Shown: piece after piece, positions 9,054 through 18,166 of the stretch
How the letters are laid out: every line of letters starts with the position of its first letter
Position numbering within the stretch: position 1 is the first letter of the stretch
The notes under the pieces: generated by a model
The model's database searches: none
What the model was told of the DNA's origin: nothing
The model's input: the letters and a program-made list of their open reading frames with translations, nothing else
Translations under genes and position numbers: made by a program
Assembly: GCA_902559605.1 (NCBI GenBank)
Contig: CACEIC010000006.1
Location: 1-41,586, forward strand
Origin: an uncultured Pelagibacteraceae bacterium
GTDB lineage: Bacteria; Pseudomonadota; Alphaproteobacteria; Pelagibacterales; Pelagibacteraceae
Reading direction: 5' to 3'
DNA length: 41,586 nt

Positions 9054-9323
9054 ATGAAGAAAAAAAATCTCAAAAAAAAAAGCTCACAAAACAATTTCTC
9101 TAAACTAAGTGTTTTTCAAAATCAGAAATATAAATTTAAGAAAAAATGTCCTTTATCAGGTAAAGGTGCTCCAAAAATTGACTACAAAAATGTTAAGTTG
9201 CTTAGAAGATATATTTCTGAAAATGGTAAAATTTTACCTTCAAGAATTACTTCAGTAAGTCAAAAAAAACAAAGAGATTTATCTTTATCTGTAAAAAGAG
9301 CTAGGAATTTAGCATTAATATAA
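9054..9323 (+). CDS. rpsR: 30S ribosomal protein S18
   Basis: S18 pairs with S6 on the 30S platform. The recognisable core is [20 protein letters not shown] and [20 protein letters not shown], ending RARNLALI as usual. The protein is 89 residues, longer than the approximately 75 of E. coli because of a lysine/asparagine-rich basic N-terminal extension (about residues 1-30). It ends in TAATG overlap with rplI. The start at 9054 is the only sensible ATG and follows the rpsF stop by 10 bases. Confidence 0.96.
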   Translation: MKKKNLKKKSSQNNFSKLSVFQNQKYKFKKKCPLSGKGAPKIDYKNVKLLRRYISENGKILPSRITSVSQKKQRDLSLSVKRARNLALI

Positions 9324-9781
9324 TGAAAGTAATACTTTTAGAGAACGTCAGGAAAGTTGGTTCGATTGGAGAGGTTATTGATGTCAAAAGAGGATTTGCG
9401 CGTAACTTTTTGATTGCAAAAAAGAAAGCTTTATTCGCTTCAAAAGAAAATATTAAAGAAGTTGAAAAAATTAAAAATGATCTAAGTAAAAAAGATCAAG
9501 ATAAAAAGAACTCAGCAAAAATAATTGATGAAAAATTAAAAAATAAAGAATTCACTATAAAAAAATTAAGTACGGAAAACCGTGAGCTATATGGTTCTGT
9601 CAAACCTACGGAAATATCTAAAATAATTAAGCAAAATGAAGAACTGGAGATTAATCCTTCTTTAATACAACCTAGTAAAGAAATAAAATCTTTGGGCAGT
9701 TTTGATGTCATTTTAAATCTACATTCTGAAATACAATCTAAAATAAAGATAACTGTAGTAGCGCAAGAAGAAAATCAGTAA
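9323..9781 (+). CDS. rplI: 50S ribosomal protein L9
   Basis: L9 binds 23S rRNA near the L1 stalk and extends across to a neighbouring ribosome. The 152-residue protein has the N-terminal signature VILLENVRKVGSIGEVIDVKRGFARNFLI-type segment, a lysine-rich connecting helix (about 45-80) and the C-terminal domain containing RELYGSVKPTEI. It shares one base with the rpsR stop. A 67-base gap then separates it from dnaB. Confidence 0.97.
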   Translation: MKVILLENVRKVGSIGEVIDVKRGFARNFLIAKKKALFASKENIKEVEKIKNDLSKKDQDKKNSAKIIDEKLKNKEFTIKKLSTENRELYGSVKPTEISKIIKQNEELEINPSLIQPSKEIKSLGSFDVILNLHSEIQSKIKITVVAQEENQ

Positions 9782-9848
9782 TTATACAATTTTTTCCCCA
9801 GTAATTATTTAAATTTGGTATAACCATATAAAATCATTAATATAAGTT

Positions 9849-11264
9849 ATGTCACAATCATTTAATGTTATAAGTAATAAGTCTGAAGAATTACCTAATA
9901 ATATTGAAGCAGAACAATCTGTTATTGGATCCATACTTTTAAGTAATGAAATTTTTGATGATATTAATTTAATTATATCTTCAAAAAATTTTTATGATCC
10001 AATTCATAAAAAGATTTATGAAGCATTAGAAAAATTAATTTATGGTGGTTTATTAGCAAACCCCATAACATTAAAGAATTATTTTGAAAAAGAAAACGAT
10101 GAATTGAATATCCCAGAATACTTAGTTAAGATAACTAAATTCTCTTCATCTTCAAGACAAGCAATTGAATATTCTAAATTAATTTTTGATTTATATGTCA
10201 AAAGAGAGCTGATAAAAATTTCTGGTGAAGTTATAGATTTAGCTAAATTAAATGATTTGAATAATGATGGTCAAAAAATAATTGAAAATTATGAAAAGTC
10301 TCTTTTTGATCTAGCAGAAAAAGGATCTTTTAATTCGTCATTAATAAAGTTTGATGAAGCCATGAGACAAACTATAGAAATGGCCTCGAATGCTTACAAA
10401 AATGAGGAAGGGATCGTTGGAGTCCCGACAGGATTAAAAGATCTTGATGATAGACTGGGAGGATTACATAAATCTGACTTGGTTATTATTGCAGGAAGAC
10501 CATCGATGGGGAAGACAGCTTTAGCAACCAATATTGCTTTCAATGCTGCTAAAAATTTTCAAGAAAAAGGAGATAAAACTTCTGTTGCTTTTTTTTCACT
10601 TGAAATGTCATCAGAACAATTATCAACTAGAATTTTAGCAGAACAATCTAGGATAAAATCTAATGATATAAGAAGAGGAAAAATTAGTGAGGAGCAATTT
10701 GATAAGTTTATTGAGACCTCTAAAGATATCTCTGAGTTACCATTATACATTGATGAAACACCCGCAATATCAGTTGCTGCGTTAAGTAACAGGGCAAGAA
10801 GAATTAAGAGATTGTATGGATTAGATTTAGTTGTAATCGATTATATTCAATTAATGAGAGGTTCAAACAATAAGGATGGGAGAGTTCAAGAGATATCAGA
10901 AATTACACAAGGATTAAAAGCTTTAGCAAAAGAGCTATCGGTACCTGTAGTTGCATTATCGCAATTATCTAGAGCAGTTGAACAAAGAGACGATAAAAAA
11001 CCCTTACTTTCAGATTTGAGAGAATCTGGCTCAATAGAACAAGATGCAGATGTTGTAATGTTTGTATTTAGAGAGTCATATTACCTAAAAAATAAAGAAC
11101 CAAGACCAGCAACTGTTGAACATGCAGAATGGCAAGCAAAAATGAATGAAATTTCACATTTGGCAGAACTTTTAATACTTAAACAAAGACATGGTCCAAC
11201 TGGGACTATAATGCTTGAATTTGAGGAAATGTTTACCAAATTTAAAGATATTCAAAATAATTAA
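9849..11264 (+). CDS. dnaB: Replicative DNA helicase DnaB
   Basis: DnaB is the hexameric 5'-3' helicase that unwinds the replication fork and recruits primase. The 471-residue protein has the N-terminal primase-interacting domain starting PNNIEAEQSVIGS (about 16-28), a linker, and the RecA-like ATPase with Walker A GRPSMGKTALA (about residues 216-226), Walker B region DLVVIDYIQLM, and the DNA-binding/arginine-finger region LSQLSRAVEQR and DLRESGSIEQDAD. No intein interrupts the Walker motifs, which are a common insertion site in this family. In many alphaproteobacteria dnaB follows rplI, as here. Confidence 0.97.
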   Translation: MSQSFNVISNKSEELPNNIEAEQSVIGSILLSNEIFDDINLIISSKNFYDPIHKKIYEALEKLIYGGLLANPITLKNYFEKENDELNIPEYLVKITKFSSSSRQAIEYSKLIFDLYVKRELIKISGEVIDLAKLNDLNNDGQKIIENYEKSLFDLAEKGSFNSSLIKFDEAMRQTIEMASNAYKNEEGIVGVPTGLKDLDDRLGGLHKSDLVIIAGRPSMGKTALATNIAFNAAKNFQEKGDKTSVAFFSLEMSSEQLSTRILAEQSRIKSNDIRRGKISEEQFDKFIETSKDISELPLYIDETPAISVAALSNRARRIKRLYGLDLVVIDYIQLMRGSNNKDGRVQEISEITQGLKALAKELSVPVVALSQLSRAVEQRDDKKPLLSDLRESGSIEQDADVVMFVFRESYYLKNKEPRPATVEHAEWQAKMNEISHLAELLILKQRHGPTGTIMLEFEEMFTKFKDIQNN

Positions 11265-11289
11265 ATTAAAATATATAAGCTAATAGTCA

Positions 11290-13665
11290 ATGTTAGCTAA
11301 ATTTTATCAAAATATTGTATTAAAAAATCCAAATTTAATTTTAATTTTTTTGTTAATTTCCCTATTTTTTTTTGGATATCATTCAAAAAACTTCAGACTT
11401 GATGCTTCTTCTGAAACTTTGTTAATAGAAGGCGATCCTGATTTAAAATACCTCAACGAAATAAATGACAGATACGGTGCCAAAGAATTTTTAGTTCTTA
11501 CTTACACACCAAAAATGAGTATGATTGATGAAAATTCAATTAAAAATCTTTTAAAATTAAAAAAACAGATACAAGAACTTAATTGGGTACATAGTGTAAT
11601 AACACTATTAGACATTCCTTTGTTAAGCAGCTCTGATGAACCGCTCATAGAGAGGCTACAAAATTATTCGACATTATTATCACAAGGTATCGACAAAGAA
11701 AGAGGATTTAATGAGATATTAAACAGTCCTGTTTTCAGAAATTTTGTTATAAGTGAAGATGGCAAAACGTCTGGCATTATAGTTTATTTAAAATCAAAAG
11801 ATAAAATTAAAGAATTTAAAAGTAAAGAAGATGAAGAGACTTATAAAGATAATTTAAAAAAACAAAACCATAAAAATATCTTAGAGATAAGACAAGTTAT
11901 TAAAAATTTTAACTCAACTAGCAAAATTCATTTGGGTGGTATTCCGATGATTGCAGATGACATGATGACTTTTATTAAAAATGATATAATTGTTTTTGGA
12001 CTTGGTGTTTTCATTTTTATTGTTGCAACTCTTTGGTATGTTTTCAGAAGATTGATATGGGTAATTGTTCCTATAAGTAGTTGTTTTTTTTCAGTAGTCA
12101 TAATGACTGGTCTTTTGGGTCTTTTAGGATGGAAAGTTACAGTTATTTCGTCAAATTTTATAGCCTTAATGTTGATATTGACTATGGCTATGAATATTCA
12201 TATTAGTACAAGATATCTTCAGCTTTCAAAACAATTTCCAAGATTAAACAAATATAAAATTATTTCTTTAACAACAAGTAAGATGTTCTGGCCTATTTTG
12301 TATACAGCCTTGACAACTATATTTGCTTTTTTATCTTTGATATTCAGTGAGATAAAACCAATAATTGACTTTGGATTCATGATGACTTTTGGTTTGATTA
12401 TTTCCTTTCTTATTACCTTTAGTCTGTTGCCAACGTTAATTAATTTACTGAAGTTTAATAAGACATCACTTAAGGAAGAAAAGGGTTCTAATATAACTAA
12501 ATTTTTTAGTAAAATTTCAGTTTCAAATCAAAATACTATCTTTGGAACAACAATAATAATTATATTTCTAAGTATATTTGGGATTTCAAAACTTGAAGTA
12601 GAAAATAGTTTTATAAATTATTTTGATAAAAATACAGAAATATACAAAGGTATGAAGCTCATTGATGAAAAATTGGGAGGTACGACACCCCTTGAAATTA
12701 TTTTAAAATTCCCAAAACAAGACGAGAGTGGTCAAAAATCAGATGATGAAGAAGATGATTGGGGTGATGAAGATGAAAATGAAGACAAATATTGGTTTAC
12801 CAAAGATAAAATAAATAAAATAAAAAAGGTTCATAGTTACTTAGATTCTTTAGAGCCTGTTGGAAAAGTTCTGTCTTTTTCTTCAATTATTGATGTCGCC
12901 ACTCAGCTAAATAACAACAAAGAACTAGGCTCTCTAGAAATGGGTGTATTGTATACAAAAATACCAGACAATATTAAAAAAGAGATTGTAGATCCTTATA
13001 TTTCTATAAAAGACTCTGAAGCTAGAATAAGTTTAAGAATAAAAGACTCTTTAGATAATTTAAGAAGAAATGATTTATTGATTAAAATAAATTCTGATTT
13101 TGAAAATAAATTAAATTTAAAAAAAGATGAGTTCAAGTTGGGAGGTGTATTAATTCTTTTTAATAATCTATTGCAAAGTTTATTTAAATCTCAAATTTTG
13201 ACTCTTGGATTTGTTATGCTTGGAATTTTTATAATGTTTATAATTCTTTTCAAAAATTTAAAGTTAGCTTTAATAGGAGTTGTACCAAATTTTATAGCAG
13301 CTTTTTTTATATTAGGTTTAATAGGACTATTGGGGATTCCATTAGATATGATGTCAATAACAATTGCAGCAATAACAATAGGTATAGCTGTAGATAATAG
13401 CATTCATTTCATTTACAGGTTTAAAGAGGAGTATGCAAAGTTAAGAAATTATAACAAAACTTTAAAATTATGTCATTCGACTGTAGGTAAAGCTATTTTA
13501 AATACATCTATTACAATAGTTTTTGGATTTTCAATTTTAATAATGTCTAATTTTATACCTACAATTTACTTTGGTGTATTCACAGGTATTGCTATGTTGC
13601 TTGCAATGGTTTCGGTTTTAACACTTTTACCTACCCTATTGCTCAAAATTAAACCATTTAATTAA
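11290..13665 (+). CDS. MMPL/RND-superfamily exporter with acidic insert
   Basis: This is an inner-membrane RND-superfamily protein of 791 residues with two similar halves. Each half has one N-terminal helix, a large periplasmic domain and a cluster of about five helices (about residues 235-400 and 635-785). The second half carries the conserved GIAVDNSIHFIYRF motif, the proton-relay segment typical of MMPL/SSD-type exporters; the first half has MAMNIHISTRY at the equivalent place. The substrate is unknown; relatives move lipids, hopanoids or hydrophobic compounds. The periplasmic part of the second half contains an acidic stretch (about residues 478-502, rich in D and E). It lies between dnaB and cvpA with tight spacing. 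Confidence 0.82.
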   Translation: MLAKFYQNIVLKNPNLILIFLLISLFFFGYHSKNFRLDASSETLLIEGDPDLKYLNEINDRYGAKEFLVLTYTPKMSMIDENSIKNLLKLKKQIQELNWVHSVITLLDIPLLSSSDEPLIERLQNYSTLLSQGIDKERGFNEILNSPVFRNFVISEDGKTSGIIVYLKSKDKIKEFKSKEDEETYKDNLKKQNHKNILEIRQVIKNFNSTSKIHLGGIPMIADDMMTFIKNDIIVFGLGVFIFIVATLWYVFRRLIWVIVPISSCFFSVVIMTGLLGLLGWKVTVISSNFIALMLILTMAMNIHISTRYLQLSKQFPRLNKYKIISLTTSKMFWPILYTALTTIFAFLSLIFSEIKPIIDFGFMMTFGLIISFLITFSLLPTLINLLKFNKTSLKEEKGSNITKFFSKISVSNQNTIFGTTIIIIFLSIFGISKLEVENSFINYFDKNTEIYKGMKLIDEKLGGTTPLEIILKFPKQDESGQKSDDEEDDWGDEDENEDKYWFTKDKINKIKKVHSYLDSLEPVGKVLSFSSIIDVATQLNNNKELGSLEMGVLYTKIPDNIKKEIVDPYISIKDSEARISLRIKDSLDNLRRNDLLIKINSDFENKLNLKKDEFKLGGVLILFNNLLQSLFKSQILTLGFVMLGIFIMFIILFKNLKLALIGVVPNFIAAFFILGLIGLLGIPLDMMSITIAAITIGIAVDNSIHFIYRFKEEYAKLRNYNKTLKLCHSTVGKAILNTSITIVFGFSILIMSNFIPTIYFGVFTGIAMLLAMVSVLTLLPTLLLKIKPFN

Positions 13666-14210
13666 TGATTGAAACTATTCAGGATTTTTTAATTCATGTA
13701 ACGTTATTTGATTATATTTTTTTTGTATTAACTATTTATTTTCTAATTCAAGGATCTAGAAAAGGTTTTGTTTTAAGTTTATTGTCAGCTGCTAAATGGG
13801 TCTTGGCATATATTTTAACAATTTATTTATTTCCAAAAGTAAAGCCTTACTTTGATGGTATTTTAGATAGTGAATATGTGCTTGATATAATTGTAGGCAT
13901 AATATTATTTATCCTAATAATTTTTTTTATTCTTTTAGCAAATAAAGCAATAAGTAAAGTTATTACTTACACGGGATTAGGTTCGGTAGATAAAATTTTT
14001 GGCTTTTTCTTTGGAATCGCTAAGAGCTATGTTCTAATTGTATGTTTGTTCACAGCTATAGATGTTGTTTATGATAGCAAAAAATGGCCGTTAAATTTAA
14101 AAGATTCGTTAACATTTCCTTGGGTTGAAAAAGGTAGTATCTATCTTATAAAGGTATTTCCAAATCAAAAACAATATGAAGACGCTAAAGAAAAAGTTCA
14201 AGATGTATGA
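13665..14210 (+). CDS. cvpA: CvpA family inner-membrane protein
   Basis: This is a 181-residue membrane protein with about four hydrophobic helices and the CvpA motif pattern: DYIFFVLTIYFLIQGSRKGF at the start, then LLSAAKWVLAY, and VGIILFILIIFFILLANKAISKVI. CvpA was first linked to colicin V production and is also needed for envelope robustness in some enterobacteria; its molecular role is not settled. It overlaps the MMPL gene by one base and is followed immediately by purF, the classic cvpA-purF pair. Confidence 0.88.
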   Translation: MIETIQDFLIHVTLFDYIFFVLTIYFLIQGSRKGFVLSLLSAAKWVLAYILTIYLFPKVKPYFDGILDSEYVLDIIVGIILFILIIFFILLANKAISKVITYTGLGSVDKIFGFFFGIAKSYVLIVCLFTAIDVVYDSKKWPLNLKDSLTFPWVEKGSIYLIKVFPNQKQYEDAKEKVQDV

Positions 14211-15645
14211 CCCTAAATTAAAAGAGGAATGCGCCGTATTTGGTATAAGTAATACACCAGAGGCATCGACATTAACTGCTTTAGGACTTCATGCGCTACA
14301 ACATAGAGGGCAGGAAGGTTGTGGAATTGTATCATTTGACGGTGAAAAATATCACTCTGAAAAAAGATTTGGGCTAGTTGGTGACAATTTTAATGATGAA
14401 AAAGTTTTAAAAAACTTACCAGGAAAATACGCTATAGGTCACAATAGATATTCTACAACTGGAGGAACTGCTCTAAGAAATGTGCAACCTTTCTTTGCTG
14501 ACACTAATTCAGGTGGAATTGGTGTGGCACATAACGGTAATCTAACTAACGCCATAACACTAAGAAATAAAATGGTTGAAGAAGGTTCAATTTTTTACAC
14601 AACATCAGATACCGAAACGATAGTAAAACTCATAGCTAAATCGAAAAGATCAAAGACAATCGATAAAGTTATTGATGCTCTATTTCAAATTCAAGGAGGA
14701 TATGCATTGGTAATGATGACTCAGAATATTCTTATTGGTGTAAGAGATCCTTATGGAATTAGACCTCTGGTTATAGGAAAATTAAAAAACTCTTATGTTT
14801 TTGCATCTGAGACATGTGCTTTTGATATTATTGGCGCAAAGTTTGTTAGAGAAGTTGAAAATGGTGAAATTGTTTATGTGGAAAATGATGAATTAAACAG
14901 TATTAAGCCATTTCCTCAAAAAAAAGTAAGACCGTGTGTGTTTGAATATATTTATTTTTCAAGACCAGATAGTATTTTAAATGGTAAAACTGCTTATGAA
15001 TATCGTAAAAGATTTGGAGCAGAATTAGCGAGGGAAGATAATTTAGATGCTGACTTAGTTGTACCTGTACCAGATTCTGGAAATGCAGCTGCGTTAGGTT
15101 ACGCTGAGGAAAAAAAAATAAACTTTGATTTAGGTTTAATAAGAAATCATTATGTTGGTAGAACTTTTATAGAACCATCGCAGCAAATTAGAAGTTTAGG
15201 AGTTAAATTAAAATTGAACGCAAACGTTTCAGTTATTAAAAATAAAAAAATTATTTTGGTTGACGATTCTTTAGTGAGAGGGACTACTTCATCAAAAATT
15301 GTAAAAATGTTATACGATAATGGCGCTAAAGAGATACATGTCAGGATAGCAAGTCCAGAAATAAAATACCCAGATTTTTATGGAGTTGATACACCTACAA
15401 AAAAAGAACTATTAGCAGCAAATAAATCAGTAGATGAAATAAAAGAATTTATAAAAGCAAAATCACTTAAATTTTTAACTTTAGATGGTTTATATCGAGG
15501 AATGGGTTTTGAAAAGAGAAATGATGCTTATCCTCAATTAACTGATCATCATTTTACTGGTGATTATCCTGTAAAAATAATTGACGAACTTGGAGAAGAT
15601 AAAGTTACACAATTATCATTATTAAGCACTGGGTCGAGTAATTAA
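14203..15645 (+). CDS. purF: Amidophosphoribosyltransferase PurF
   Basis: PurF catalyses the first committed purine step, converting PRPP and glutamine to phosphoribosylamine. From the ATG at 14203 the protein starts MYDPKLKEECAVFGI; the cysteine at residue 10 would be the N-terminal nucleophile after propeptide removal, as in Bacillus-type PurF. An upstream in-frame ATG at 14176 would add nine lysine-rich residues inside cvpA; neither start has a clear ribosome site. Domains: class-II glutamine amidotransferase (HNRYSTTG, HNGNLTN), then phosphoribosyltransferase with the PRPP loop ILVDDSLVRGTTS (about residues 350-362). It overlaps cvpA by 8 bases and the following HD gene by one. Confidence 0.95.
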   Translation: MYDPKLKEECAVFGISNTPEASTLTALGLHALQHRGQEGCGIVSFDGEKYHSEKRFGLVGDNFNDEKVLKNLPGKYAIGHNRYSTTGGTALRNVQPFFADTNSGGIGVAHNGNLTNAITLRNKMVEEGSIFYTTSDTETIVKLIAKSKRSKTIDKVIDALFQIQGGYALVMMTQNILIGVRDPYGIRPLVIGKLKNSYVFASETCAFDIIGAKFVREVENGEIVYVENDELNSIKPFPQKKVRPCVFEYIYFSRPDSILNGKTAYEYRKRFGAELAREDNLDADLVVPVPDSGNAAALGYAEEKKINFDLGLIRNHYVGRTFIEPSQQIRSLGVKLKLNANVSVIKNKKIILVDDSLVRGTTSSKIVKMLYDNGAKEIHVRIASPEIKYPDFYGVDTPTKKELLAANKSVDEIKEFIKAKSLKFLTLDGLYRGMGFEKRNDAYPQLTDHHFTGDYPVKIIDELGEDKVTQLSLLSTGSSN

Positions 15646-16202
15646 TGAAAAAAGTAAATTTTACTGAAATGAAAAATGGTTCAAAAGAAGATTATGAATT
15701 ATTAGAAAGGTATGAAAAAAATTTTGAACGAAAGACAGCGGATAGATTACTCAAATATCTTGCAAGTCAAACTACAACTCTTGAAGGTTATCAAATAACT
15801 AGATTAGAACATTCATTACAGGCAGCTACAAGAGCTTACAAGAATGGAGAAAGTGAAGAGATGGTTGTAGCAACTTTACTTCACGACATAGGAGATGACT
15901 TGGCACCAATGAATCATTCTCAATATGCGGCCTCAATAATCAGACCATATGTTTCAGAAAAAACATATTGGATAATACTTCATCATGGACTTTTTCAAAC
16001 TTATTACAGTGCTCATCATTTGGGTGGAGATAGAAACGCTAGAGATAAATTCAAGGATCACAAATACTATCAAGATACAGTTGATTTTTGTGAAAAATAT
16101 GACCAATCTTCTTTTGATCCTAATTACAAATCTATGTCTCTAGAAGAGTTTGAACCAATGGTGAAAAAGATATTTGATAGAAAACCTTTTTATCATCACT
16201 AA
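15645..16202 (+). CDS. HD-domain metalloprotein of unknown function
   Basis: The 185-residue protein has an HD-type metal site: H56 in RLEHSLQA, H80-D81 in LLHDIGDD, a histidine at 91 and/or the pair H113-H114 in ILHHGLFQTYY, and D153 in EKYDQSSFD. The H...HD spacing of 24 equals that in HD-fold diiron oxygenases such as PhnZ, but the later metal histidines are placed differently, so either a phosphohydrolase or an oxygenase remains possible. It starts in TAATG overlap with purF and precedes the YyaL gene by 14 bases, so it is probably co-transcribed with purine synthesis. No specific substrate can be named. Confidence 0.75.
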   Translation: MKKVNFTEMKNGSKEDYELLERYEKNFERKTADRLLKYLASQTTTLEGYQITRLEHSLQAATRAYKNGESEEMVVATLLHDIGDDLAPMNHSQYAASIIRPYVSEKTYWIILHHGLFQTYYSAHHLGGDRNARDKFKDHKYYQDTVDFCEKYDQSSFDPNYKSMSLEEFEPMVKKIFDRKPFYHH

Positions 16203-16216
16203 TTTTAAAAGAAATC

Positions 16217-18166
16217 ATGACAAACAAACTTAAGGAAGAGAAAAGTCCGTATTTAAAGCAGCATAAAGATAATCCAGTAAATTGGTTTGCTTGGAATAAA
16301 GAAAGTTTAGAACAGGCAAAAAAAGAAAAAAAACCAATATTTCTTAGTGTTGGATATGCGAGCTGTCATTGGTGTCATGTGATGGCTCATGAAAGTTTTG
16401 AAGATGATCAAACTGCTAAAATAATGAATGAAAAATTTATAAATATTAAAGTTGATAGGGAAGAAAGACCTGATTTAGATTATGTTTTTCAAAGAAGTTT
16501 ATCTATTTTAACAGGAACACAGGGAGGTTGGCCCTTATCGATGTTTCTTGATGAAAATGGAGTTCCTTTTACTGGTGGAACTTATTTTCCTCCAAAAGAA
16601 ATGCATGGAAGACCAGATTTTCAAAAAGTTCTAAATAATGTTTCTGACGTATATAATAAGAATAGAGAGAAAATTCTTGATCAAGCTCCTCAAATGCAAG
16701 AAATATTTGGTAAAATTAATCAAAGATCAGCAGTATTAAATCAACCGTTAGAACCGTTTTTAGAAAAAATTATACAACACCTTGATAAAGATAATGGAAG
16801 TTTCAAAGGGGCACCTAAGTTTCCCCAATTTTATTTATTTGACGCAATGTTTTATTTTTATTTAAAAACAGGAAAAGAAGAATACTTTAAACCTGTTGAA
16901 ACTTTACTTTACAATATTTCTTCAAAAGGAATGTATGATCATCTAGCTGGAGGTATAGCAAGATACACAGTTGATGAAAATTGGATCATCCCTCACTTCG
17001 AAAAAATGCTTTATGATAATATTCAATATATAGGATTGTTAAATAAGTTCTTTCAAAAAACTAATAATCCTTATTATAAAGAAAAATTAGAACAAACTAT
17101 AAATTTTATTAATTCAGAATTTAAAAATAATTTTGATCTTTATGGGTCTGCATATGATGCTGATAGCGATGGTGTTGAAGGAAAATATTATGTATGGAAT
17201 TATGCAGAACTAAAAAATACTCTGGGTCCTAAATTTAATTTATTTGCAAAAAAATATAATTTAACTGAAGAGGGAAATTTTGAAGGTAATAATATTTTAA
17301 TAGAAAATCATAATAAACTTTCTGATGATGAGATTAAAGAAATCTCAAACACAGAAAAAACGTTATTAGATCAAAGAAATAAACGTACTAAACCTTTATT
17401 TGATGATAAATCTCAAACTGATCAAAATTGTTTTTTATTAGAAACACTTCTTCTTTCATCGCTAGTAACTGATAATGAAGAACTAAAACAAAATACTTTT
17501 GTTAGTATAAAGATATTGGAAAAATATTTGTCAGAAAAAATTTTCCATTGCTATCAAGACACAGAGATTGACGCTTTTTTGGAAGATTACGTATACTATG
17601 CTAGTCTTTTGATAACTATTTATGAATTAGATGGTGACGTTAAATACATCGAAAAAGCAAAAGATATTTTAATTAAAACCTGGGAATACTTCTTTGATAA
17701 AAAATCAGGCTTAATGCAGAAAAATAAAATATTAGACAATGACCTATTTGTACAACCAGTAGATCTAAATGATAATAATATACCAAATGGAAATAGCGTA
17801 TATTTAAGCTTATGTAATAAAATATGTATAATAACTAGCGATAAAATATGGTTTGAAAAAATTGATATTTTAAAAAAAAGTTTCCACCAAGTTTTAAACT
17901 CAAATTTCGCGCAAATGTTTAGTTTTGTAAAATCATTGGATATTTGTAATGAAAGTATATCTTTTACAATTCATGGAAAGCAAAATTTAGATCCTAATAT
18001 AAAAAAGTATTTGCAAAAAAAATTTTTTACTAGAGCTACATTTAAATATCTAGATAATGAAGTAAAAGAGGCAAAAATTGTTATATGTAAAAATCAAACT
18101 TGCTCTAACAAATTAAGTAATATAAAGGAAATTGAAGATTATCTAAAAAGAAACAATATAAGCTAA
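16217..18166 (+). CDS. YyaL-type protein (DUF255 thioredoxin-like plus alpha-barrel)
   Basis: This 649-residue protein is related to bacterial YyaL and mammalian SPATA20. The N-terminal thioredoxin-like domain carries C50-H-W-C53 in SCHWCHVMAHESFED and then FINIKVDREERPDLD and GGWPLSMFLDENGVPFTGGTYFPP, strongly conserved in this family. The C-terminal two thirds resemble the six-hairpin glycosidase-like alpha/alpha barrel (GAPKFPQF, HFEKMLYDN, SAYDADSDGVEGKYYVW). Its biochemical activity is not established. It ends in TAATG overlap with gshA, suggesting a thiol-related co-expression unit (an inference). Confidence 0.9.
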   Translation: MTNKLKEEKSPYLKQHKDNPVNWFAWNKESLEQAKKEKKPIFLSVGYASCHWCHVMAHESFEDDQTAKIMNEKFINIKVDREERPDLDYVFQRSLSILTGTQGGWPLSMFLDENGVPFTGGTYFPPKEMHGRPDFQKVLNNVSDVYNKNREKILDQAPQMQEIFGKINQRSAVLNQPLEPFLEKIIQHLDKDNGSFKGAPKFPQFYLFDAMFYFYLKTGKEEYFKPVETLLYNISSKGMYDHLAGGIARYTVDENWIIPHFEKMLYDNIQYIGLLNKFFQKTNNPYYKEKLEQTINFINSEFKNNFDLYGSAYDADSDGVEGKYYVWNYAELKNTLGPKFNLFAKKYNLTEEGNFEGNNILIENHNKLSDDEIKEISNTEKTLLDQRNKRTKPLFDDKSQTDQNCFLLETLLLSSLVTDNEELKQNTFVSIKILEKYLSEKIFHCYQDTEIDAFLEDYVYYASLLITIYELDGDVKYIEKAKDILIKTWEYFFDKKSGLMQKNKILDNDLFVQPVDLNDNNIPNGNSVYLSLCNKICIITSDKIWFEKIDILKKSFHQVLNSNFAQMFSFVKSLDICNESISFTIHGKQNLDPNIKKYLQKKFFTRATFKYLDNEVKEAKIVICKNQTCSNKLSNIKEIEDYLKRNNIS

